From Holothuria scabra (lineage: Eukaryota > Echinodermata > Holothuroidea > Aspidochirotida > Holothuriidae): a stretch of 64,000 bases of DNA. Positions 55,102 to 64,000 of this stretch are shown in pieces. The stretch's first letter is position 1. Each line of letters begins with the position of its first letter. The DNA lies in assembly GCA_037179385.1 (NCBI GenBank), contig CM074185.1:8427371-8491370 (forward strand), in the 5' to 3' direction. The notes under the pieces are model-generated. The model was not told the DNA's origin. It was given only the letters and a program-made list of their open reading frames with translations, and searched no databases. The translations under genes were made by a program, and so were the position numbers.

Positions 55102-56049
55102 GGTGACTTCTCATGGAGGCCAAAACGGAGGGACGGAAGTGCTGATCACTGTACAGTCGTTTTGGGCGCCAACAGGTAAATTGATATCTTCCAGTAGTAT
55201 AAATGGTATTTCAAAACATTGCAAATCTTACAAACACCTTTGTTTAATTCATTTCCCTTACATGGAACAGTCGTTTGCTTCTTCGGGGAACATTAATTGA
55301 ACGTAAACGCACAACGACTGGTTTAAGTTTATTCTGATTGGTCAGTTTCTATGCTATCTTCACAAGCCCATGTTTACATTTTTACCCGCTTCAACGAAAA
55401 TCAACTAGTGCGTTTGTTTTCCAAGCACGCAAAGTACGCGTCAACTATCCCGCACTATACACGAAGGAGTGTTTTATGCGGGTGTTTATAGACGAATCCG
55501 AAAAACGATTGTTTTTAGTGACTGTGAACAGCCATTAGTGGGGTACATTACCCTAAAATCGTCTCCATTGATTGTCTACATGAAATGCAAACCCTCATTT
55601 TCAGTAAAATTGAGGGAATCGAGATGCAATTTAGTGTGCAATAATCCGTGGTACAGGTAATCCAGGAAATCGAAGGATTAAAGGATGATAGACCCCAGGT
55701 ATGGCCTACTAAAATCACATCATCACTGGCTGTCCGAATCTGTCTAAAGGGCATCTTTCTGTTTTTCCATCCAGGCGTCCGTTTTACAACAATCGTTACT
55801 TAGGTGCTGTTGAGCGCATCTTTCGGTAACACCACGACTACCTTGATCTTTTCCATCCAGTGAAACGCGCGACGTCACGTGCATAGCCTCTGTAGAGTTC
55901 GTTTTGAAAATCCACGCACACTGACATTTCGTCACAATGGAATTTTCTGTTACGCATCCATAGTTTCGGGCACAGATCACCGAATAGAACTGTGATTATG
56001 TCAAATCGACATTTCCGCCCCTCCGTTTGAGCCTCCACGAGGAGTCACC
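55102..56049. mobile_element. Inverted-repeat element (about 950 bp), superfamily unknown
   Basis: GGTGACTTCTCATGGAGGCC then AAAACGGAGGGACGGAAGTG at 55102-55141 is matched by the complement of 56010-56049, with about five differences over 40 bp. No clear flanking duplication was found; AATGGCGA just left of the element (55094-55101) recurs at 56082-56089, 32 bp beyond the right arm, and may be coincidence. The interior has no recognisable protein. Confidence 0.65.
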
Positions 56050-57014
56050 AGAAGCACACCAGAACTCATCCCGAATTACCCAATGGCGACCTTGGTTGGA
56101 CTTCTTGCTTTGCGAACGTGCTTATTCAAAGCTTTTTATTTTTGATCACTTTTACAAAGCAATAGTGGTCTTCGACAAGATTACGTATACGTAAATTGTA
56201 GTTTGTGTCAGTAGAGCTGCTGTAATGGTATAGAATGCGTATTACACACGAGTTAAAGTTTTTCAGTTCAGGTGATTTTGTTCGGAAAAAATCGGGACGT
56301 TTACTGTGGAATCCTTTGCTTCTGACGGTTTTTGCTGAGCCAAGAGCCAGTTCAAAGTAATAGTAGAAACAAAATGTACATTACATCTTAACGGTCATTC
56401 TCAGGAAAGAAGTCAAAATAACATAAGCAAGGGTGACTTTAATTGCTTCTAATTGTTGAAATGGTTCAACAGCCTAAGGTAACAGCATTTTCATAAATAT
56501 CTTGTCATGTAGATGTAATATGCTGTATCTAAATCAGTACGAATTAATTCACAATCCTTTAATAATAATGGGAGTAAACTTACATCAAGTTTGCACATTC
56601 TATAATAGTTTGTGACCTACTGGGATTACATTGGGCAATGTCAGAATTCAGGGAAAGATACACAGACAGTACTGTTTAACATGAATTTATTAAACTGGCT
56701 TAACGATGGTGCTAATTCCTGACCGAATATCTGACCGTAAAACGGAATAAATGGCAACAACCAACCAATAAATTCCTTGTTCAACAGTATGCATCACCTG
56801 TAACTGAGGATGTGAACTAAGTAAATTCACGAGGTTGCGCCGTATCACACCATTATAAACAACAAACCCGGCCGTAAAGAGAAGCAAAACTGACTAGATC
56901 TGGAAATAAATAAACGGGGACACTGGAATTAATTGCGACCGAAAAAATCATAGTGTCAATGTCAAATTAAGTTGGCGCTGCCGGATATGAAAGGTTGCTG
57001 AACTTTGTTGATAC
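56050..57014. other. No gene recognised
   Basis: AT-rich sequence without coding signal. The antisense frame at 56690-56887 has no recognisable motif. Confidence 0.45.
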
Positions 57015-57771
57015 TGTAACGAATATGGGGGTTTGCTTTAAGGATTGGTAGCGTGAGGCCAGCAGGGTGGGGTTCTCGGCCCGAGGTGACGTATTTTGAT
57101 CGGCCAGAAACAGGAACGCCGGAAAAATGACTCCAGAGAGTGATAAACGGTGTGTCTGTATATTCTTAAAAACTTAATTACACAAAAATAATGAAGGCTA
57201 TTTCTTAGAAAACAGGATGAAAACTCCTCGAAAAATTAAAACCTGCCGGATGGAGATAAAAGTTGGCGGCTTCAGGGCGTGAAGCCTGCCGTCCAACTCA
57301 GAATTGTCCTCCTTGTCTCTACTTAAACGCGTCTTTACTAGACACCGGCTAACTGGCTTTCTCCCCGAGTTGTTTACGACTTCCCCTTAAAAACCAAACC
57401 TTAACAATACAGCTTAACGTCTGGGCCAGAGACACCCAGACGAGTACACAATACATCCAATTAGTGCGCCCATTCAAGTCTTGTGATGCACGGAGCACTA
57501 ATCTGGGGCGTACGATAACACATGGCCAGTACACGTGAGTAGAATAAAAGGTGACCATGACTGACAGAGATAGAATAATCGCCCAAGTACAAAAATAACT
57601 TAATCCCCCTGACAAACAACTTTAAGTATGAAAACAACCCACTCCCAGGGTAAAACTCGCCTGCACAGACTGACAAACGAATTCTTACATACAGACTGTG
57701 ACAACTTGCAAGTACTATGACAAGCGTAGCTTAAATAACAAAATAACAAGGGCTTTTAGCCCGCCGTTACA
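57015..57771 (-). mobile_element. Probable solo LTR (757 bp)
   Basis: Starts TGTAACG and ends CGTTACA, a 7-bp terminal inverted repeat with the TG..CA ends of an LTR. An exact 4-bp duplication ATAC (57011-57014 and 57772-57775) flanks it. No primer site, polypurine tract or internal region is attached, so this would be the product of recombination between two LTRs. Orientation is uncertain; read on the - strand it begins TGTAACGGCGGGC, a form common in Gypsy-type LTRs. The two antisense frames within it are not gene-like. Confidence 0.6.
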
Positions 57772-57793
57772 ATACGTATGAAATCAACATTAA

Positions 57794-58044
57794 CCCTTTA
57801 CCGTTGTGCTCCAATTGGGGCATATTTGCGCGCCTCGGGAGTGGACGGAAAAGCGGAAGTAGCACGCCCCGCATCAGCTTCCGTAGGTTATTGACCCCGT
57901 GACCTTAAACTATTGTCCCTCTCGTTGTTGTGGCCGAATTTTCGGCTAGCTACTCGCAGTTTCGAGCTCCGCGTGAAACAGTAAAGATGGGTGACAGCCG
58001 CGCTCTCCGCATGGGTCCAAATGGACCCAACCAACGGTAAAGGG
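57794..58044. mobile_element. piggyBac-type MITE, copy 1 (251 bp)
   Basis: Flanked by TTAA on both sides (57790-57793 and 58045-58048). The termini are CCCTTTACCGTTG and its complement CAACGGTAAAGGG. TTAA target sites with CCCTTT-type ends are the piggyBac signature. There is no coding capacity. The interior contains the palindromic phrase GGGTCCAAATGGACCC near the right end. Confidence 0.88.
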
Positions 58045-58137
58045 TTAAAATAAGCCTGTGGAGTGTGTTTACTGCAAAGCTGATGCCGCTATCTCTGCGT
58101 GTGTGCACAGACCCGTGCAGCAGATACTTTAGATTAA

Positions 58138-58388
58138 CCCTTTACCGTTGTGCTGCAATCGGGGCATATTTGCGTGCCTCGGGAGTTGGCGGAAAAGTGG
58201 ACGTAGCACGCCCCGCATCAGCTTCCGTAGGTTATTGACCCCGTGACCTTAAACTATTGTCCCTCTCGTTGTTGTGGCCGAATTTTCGGCTAGCTACTCG
58301 CAGTGTCGAGCTCCGCGTGAAACAGTAAAGATGGGTGACAGCCGCGCTCTCCGCATGGGTCCAAATGGACCCAAACAACGGTTAAGGG
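58138..58388. mobile_element. piggyBac-type MITE, copy 2 (251 bp)
   Basis: Same length and orientation as copy 1 and about 96% identical by eye. Flanked by TTAA at 58134-58137 and 58389-58392. The right terminus has one change (CAACGGTTAAGGG). It lies 93 bp from copy 1. Confidence 0.88.
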
Positions 58389-58392
58389 TTAA

Positions 58393-61300
58393 AGGTGCAC
58401 TCGATGTTTAAAATATTTTACCCTTTATGACTTGGACCTGACCTTTAAATTCACCAATAGGGCTTTTAAACATTAAGCAGGTTTCCGTAAATTAACACCT
58501 ACCATTTAATTAAGTAAGTGTTCCCTCAAAGTAAAATTCGTTATTAAAGATTTTTAAAGCTTTTAAAAGTTACCTTAGTTTTACCCTAAACGACTTTCAC
58601 CAAAATAATAGTAGTTTACGAATATTGTGGATCATTTTCAACGGTAGCATAAATCCTCATGTATTTGGGTTAGTCTTCTGGGGTAACATGTTCAAGAATA
58701 ATTGGTCCTACAGGAAAATACTGTCTTTCATTCCAATAAAAAACCATGAGCGTAAACTCATCTACCCAGTCATTTCATTTCATTTATTTGTTTTTTGTCA
58801 CATATGATAACAATTTATACGATATACAGCAAGAAAGATATAACATTACAGCATCTTAATATTGTGAAGGGAAGCACTACAAAAAGTTCAGATGGCTTGT
58901 CTAGTAGGATCATAAGCGTACAAAGCGGGGGTGCAGGCGCCACTCACATTCCCAATTTGGGCAAAACATTTGTCCATTCGGGCAAAACATGAACGAAATA
59001 TGATGGACTGTGCCATTACTTGGGGAAAAAGTGTTCCTGCCCCTCACAATAAGGTACCCCGGTACATCTATGAGTATGAGATGGTGCTTTCAAGAAAGGG
59101 GAGGGGGAAGTCGTTAGTGTAATCCCACAGGAATTGTAATAACTTAATCCTTATATTCGTGTTTCTTTCATAACATTTTGGGTTTTTGAAATTTACTTAT
59201 ATAAATCAAGAAAGGTGTATATTTCTATCGAATAAAATTATGGCCAAATTTCTTACTTTCATGAAACTCCTGTGTTAACATCCAGTGTGGATCATTCGTG
59301 GGCAGTTTTTACCTAGGTCCTATAAGAAGTATCAGTGTAGAGAAGAAAAAGACCAGTTGAGAAATTCTACACTTCTGTTTAGGTCACAAGGTCACATGTA
59401 CTATGACAACCGTCCGCCCACGTGACACTGTGCATGCGCACAATTACATCAATAACTACACCACTCGAAGGGTATGCCTGCATTACTTCTTTTGTATTGT
59501 TCATAACAGTTTGCAAATTTGCGATGGTGCACAAGCGGACAACTTTTTCAAAGGTATGCACCTATTAAAAGTTATATATATAAAGGAAAAGCTTAACCTT
59601 TGACCCACCCAAAGGTACATTGCTTGTTAACATTTCCCAGTTCTCATTTGCCGTAATATCTGTGACATCATTTTGACATGTTCACAAGTTCTTCGCATCT
59701 TGCTTTCCGGCATTTTCATTTCCACACTTTTAACTGAAAATCGCTGTAAATTTACGGAACATAAAGTAACTAAAGACTACTGAAAATTCTGGCAAATATT
59801 TGCCGGTATTTTTTTTGAAATCTTTTGTGTCTCTTAATATTTTGTTCTGTTTATTTCGACAATTTTTCACTTTGTACAAGCAAACTCAAAACGTTGGTAA
59901 AAGGTACTTAATCTTTTCCATAAAATTTTAGAACATTTTAAAAACGATTCCTGATTTCTTGGAATTGACAGTCGTCGAACTTTGAAACAAATTGGAAAAG
60001 TTTGGCAACAAATTGAGAGAACTGCCTGACACAATGACTTTATTGTGTTTTTAATGTTACCTTCATTTGGGTATGTTTTGACGCAGCAGTTTTCTTCACA
60101 GACATTGCTTGGGGCAATAAATGTATTGATAAATTCAGATTTTGTTGAAATTTCACATTTTCCTTGATGTTAAGTTTGACAAATTCAAGTTTTCTGAAAG
60201 TTTCAAATTAAAGTGAGCAAAAGATGTCAGGAACCTTCGAACCTGTTGTTTCTCTAATTCGGCACTTAGAGGGGAAGTTGTTGTTAAAAAGTCGACCGTA
60301 AGGTGAAAAAAAATTCGGGCGAAATATTAGTTGCACTTTAAAGTTTCCACACACTTTTTCTATAGGAATACGTAAACGGACAAGGACGCCCTCTTAGATG
60401 TACAAACTAGATGCAATTACTTTAAAGTTGTCAAATTCACAGACACCTAGCTGTTAACACGAACGGATGGCTGACCATTAAATCAACGTTAGTTATATTT
60501 TTTGACATTAGGGCGAATCTTTTTTTTTTTTTTGTATTTTATTATTTTTCGCCCTATGTACAAGCAGATATAACATGAGTACATATGTCTTGCATGACAT
60601 CGCTTTGTATTGTTCTTTGAGAAAACGTGTTCTTATCAGCGTCAAACGTTCATAATTGCACCTCTAGTGACCTTTATTTTACTTTGATCCCTTTTGGGGT
60701 TAGTTCTCGAGTATTAACTTTTATTTAGTACATACTATTTAAACATTTTGAAATGCTTTCCTTTTTTACTTTTTTTTTTCCGGCGACGCCACGACAGATC
60801 TTTGAACAGTTTATACTATGAACCTTTCTCTTACTAAGGAAAGCCGATTTTGAGGGTATAAAGAGTATCGCCTAATATTTATTTGAGGCATCTTGTTGAC
60901 AAGCTTAGTTGACAAAACGGGGATGCAAATATGAGCTTCCAAGAAAAGCGCATGCATACTTTAATGTTTACTTTGTCAATGTGCATAGCTTTTGCCAAAT
61001 GCTACCTTTGCTTTAAAAGAAAAAAGCTTTGCTGAGTTGCAGCCTTTCCTTCGGAACGACACGATGTGCAATATGTATAGTTTTTAACCTCTGAAATGAA
61101 AAGAGAATACACAAAGTAAGTGTCTTTGCGAGAAGTCAAAACTATTGACACCCACGTAAAATGACTCGTGGTTTTTGAACGCGGTACTCAAAGGAAAGGC
61201 TTCAAGCTTGTATCAAGCAACTCCCTGATTGAACTCAGTCCAACCCCTGATCAGAGGTTGGAAACTCGTTGATTGGGGGTAGTAATTTTCTAGAAGTAAT

Positions 61301-62631
61301 GAAGGAGGGTATTGAAAGTAAATAAGCTAAAATTCAAACTTTATTCAGCTGTACATGTTACTCACATTGGTCATGACAGGCTTAAATGTCTTTTGACATG
61401 AAAATGACGGAGTTGTCTTTTTTTTTGGTTTTGCAAATCAACACAAACTGAGTCCATTTTAGCCATTTTCCATTCAAACTTGAAATCCGTAAAAAATTGA
61501 CCATTTTACAGGGTAATTTCTGACTTCCACTTAATCATACATAAATATCAGCTCAACACGCAAATCCTGTGTTGCCTCGGAAAGGGGATACTAAATACTT
61601 TATATGGCTGAGTTATTCTTTGTTTTTACAATCTTCATTTAAAAGACAATTGTACAATTATACTTCCCTGAGGGTATTATTTTGAAAGTTCAGTTGTGTC
61701 CTTGAACAGTATCAGTACCAATTACCCAAACCAAAAACTATCTGCAGAGTACAACGCTTTGCAAGACACCACATCATTATTTTGACATAAGCGGAAGGTT
61801 GCTCCAGAAACATTCAAACATTGAAGAGGTTTATTTCGAGAGCCGTAAATTAAGATGCAGACATAATTGGAAATGTTTATGCCGTACGGAAGCTTATACC
61901 CTTTAACAACCAAGTAAAAACAGTGACATTTGTTGGCTTTTCATCAGGGGGCTCCCAACAGCTCCCTAATCAGTGCGATTTATCTGTAAAGTATAAAACA
62001 AAACACAAACTTAAATGAACAATAAAATATTGGAACAGCAGAAGAGAATACATACATATTTAAACAGAACACACGTATTTAAACAGAACAGAGCAAGGCC
62101 AATCCAGGAGCGAACAAAACAGAACAGAGGCAGTAAAAAAAAAAAACAAATGAAAAGAATAATAGAATAGAACAGAATCAAAAACAGAAATTACAATGAA
62201 TGCGTTTCGATAGTAGAGAAATGCAATTTCTGCCCATAACAAACTTTTCACAATAAATAAATAAATAATAGCCATTATCCACTTTCCTCCCGAAAACTTT
62301 TAGAAGGTTCATGTACAGATTAGCTTCATCAATGGAGTTGAACTTGGCCAAAGATCGATGGTTTTCTACAGTATCCTATTCCTCAGCAAAATGTTGGCCA
62401 TTTCTGCTGTTCGTAGTTTTTTAGGCATCTTGAACTGGATTTCCGAAGCCGTGCTGTTATCCAAAATAAACTCTTTAAGCTCTTGAAAAGTACCAGCCTT
62501 TACCAAGTAGACATTACTTGCGTGAATTTGGTCCGAATCTTTATATTTTCTATAGAACGCATGACGGTTGTAAATGGTATCGTCAATTTGCTGAAGTTAG
62601 AGGGGAAAAAAGGAAAGAACAAAATGTGTAA
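58393..62631. other. Long gene-poor stretch
   Basis: No gene supported. It contains a T-run at about 60520-60533, a palindrome CCAACCCCTGATCAGAGGTTGG at 61241-61262, and a low-complexity AGAACA/A-rich stretch at 62015-62185. Frames of 60-70 codons occur on both strands without domains. The LINE coding region to the right begins at 62632, and no upstream LINE sequence is recognisable here. Confidence 0.5.
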
Positions 62632-64000
62632 GGGACGGAGATTCTTAACCTTTACACAAATAAAAGTAGGATCATAAAAGGAATTACAGTTGGTGGTATT
62701 GAGACTAAGCTTTTGCAGTACGCCGATGATACTACCTTTATTCTTGACGGGAGTAAAGATTCGGTTGATGAAGCCATTAGGATTCTAGAAGTTTTCAAAC
62801 AAGCCTCCGGGCTCACAATTAATCCAGAAAAATGTAAGCTATTTGCTCTTGGTCCGTTTGTTAATCACCAGCCTGCCTTTCTTGACGAATACATGTTCGA
62901 TGTGACCCTCGGTCCTGTAACAATGTTGGGAATTACATTTTCAAATAACGGGGACGATCTTTTTCGCCTAAACTTTATACCCAAGCTTTCACGCCTGAAA
63001 AGTTGTCTTCGTGTCTGGGCCTCAAGGGACCTATCCCCTGTAGGACGTAATACAATTGTTAAGTCTCTTGCTCTTTCCCAATTAGTGTACCTTTTTCTTG
63101 TTTTACCAAATCCACCCAAAACTTTTATGAAAGAGCTCGAATCAGTCATTGCTGACTTCATATGGTCTGGTAACCCAGATAAGGTAAAGCGAACAACTTT
63201 ATTTAATTCATTTGAGAATGGGGGGTTAAAAGTTAAGGATATAAAGAGTTTTGTAAGTAGTTTGAAGTGTACATGGATTCGTAGGTACGTTGATGAGTCT
63301 AGTGGGATGTGGAAGTTATTTTTTGATAAGAATCTACACTGCTTTGGCAAAGATTTAATTACCCATTGTAACTGTAGAGCAGTTGATCTCACTGGTATTC
63401 CTAATGTCTTTGTAAGGCAGGTCGTCAGTGCATGGGTAGAGGGCTCTTACCATACACCTACGGATAGTTTCAGGAATCAAATTATGTGGAACAATCATCA
63501 CATACGTATTAACAATAAGATTTTTTACTATGAATTTTTGCATAAGAAAGGTATTAAGTATGTGTCAGACCTCTTTGACGATATGGGAAATCCACTTTCA
63601 CTGCATTCGTTTAAGCAAAGATTTAATCTAAAAAAATTTCCCGTTTACCTTGTACTGGGGGATGATTAATAGCATCCCGTCTTACTGGAGAGAGGCAGGG
63701 TGTGGCCCTACGGAATCTCCAAATAGTACGACACTGTGGGTTCAAAGTGCCCTTAATGCATCTTCTCTATCCCAATTTGTTTATAATACTTACTTGAAAA
63801 CTGTAGCTACTGAAGCAACCTCAATGAAAAAATGGAAAAATGATTTGGTTAATTTCGATTTACATAATTGGGAAAATATCTGGAGTATGCCATGGAACTC
63901 CGTTCGTGAAACAAAACTTGCCTACTTCCAATTTAAGTTTCTCCACAGAATCGTACCAACAAATAAACTTCTTTGTCTTATGGGTAAGATAGAAACGAAT
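62632..64000 (+). pseudogene. L1/Tx1-like LINE reverse transcriptase, C-terminal half, running off the window
   Basis: The frame opens after a stop at 62629-62631 and within 30 codons reaches the RT catalytic box QYADDTTF (62716-62739). SGLTINPEKCK, LGITFSNNGDD, LSPVGRNTIVKSLALSQ and ENGGLKVKDI follow, the thumb and post-RT order of L1/Tx1 clade ORF2. The frame stops at 63667-63669. The family continuation (SYWREAGCG, FQFKFLHRIVPTNKLL) is open in another frame from 63662 to the window edge, so an extra G in the five-G run at 63657-63661 probably breaks it. The endonuclease and the fingers of the RT are missing on the left, as in a 5'-truncated copy. An intact enzyme would copy its own RNA at a nicked target. 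Confidence 0.92.

Overview
This is eukaryotic, metazoan DNA. It is AT-rich and gene-poor, has intron-like spacing and splice signals, and is dominated by transposable elements. A TRAF3-like MATH exon, an intronless TRIM E3-ligase coding exon with a propeller-like C-terminus, a BEL/Pao retrotransposon, an L1/Tx1-like LINE and many hAT/piggyBac-type non-autonomous elements together suggest a marine invertebrate, perhaps an echinoderm or related deuterostome. The species cannot be named from the sequence, and that placement is an inference.

Only two host genes are well supported. The first is the last exon of a TRAF-family adaptor on the + strand (2914-3681). The second is a RING/B-box/coiled-coil TRIM protein on the - strand (49052-51214), which has an intron in its 5' UTR. 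Both families act in ubiquitin-dependent signalling and innate immunity, but they lie about 46 kb apart and nothing here shows them working together. A possible short exon at 22511-22702 is weak.

Layout. 0-5.8 kb: a 1.3-kb hAT-type element, a foldback element, and the TRAF exon with its 3' flank. 5.9-8.3 kb: a very regular 145-bp satellite whose units carry a perfect nuclear-receptor DR1 motif; related arrays lie at 11.4-12.0 and 20.0-20.9 kb. 9.9-11.4 kb: a terminal-inverted-repeat (TIR) element packed with short palindromes. 12.8-17.4, 22.9-25.9 and 26.7-28.3 kb: copies of one large non-autonomous family in both orientations, built from units of about 180 bp.

31.4-44.2 kb: a nested stack. 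An old repeat copy is split by a 10.4-kb LTR element with no recognisable coding region. That element is itself split by a 6.4-kb BEL/Pao element, and a 1.3-kb hAT-type element lies further along in the old repeat. A second copy of the old repeat at 47.6-48.9 kb lacks both insertions and serves as the empty site.

49-51.3 kb: the TRIM gene. 51.9-58.4 kb: microsatellites, a 950-bp inverted-repeat element, a probable solo LTR and two near-identical 251-bp piggyBac-type elements only 93 bp apart. 62.6-64 kb: the 3' part of an L1/Tx1-like LINE that runs off the window. The remaining stretches (about 28.3-31.4, 44.3-47.0, 52.3-55.1 and 58.4-62.6 kb) show no gene that I can support.
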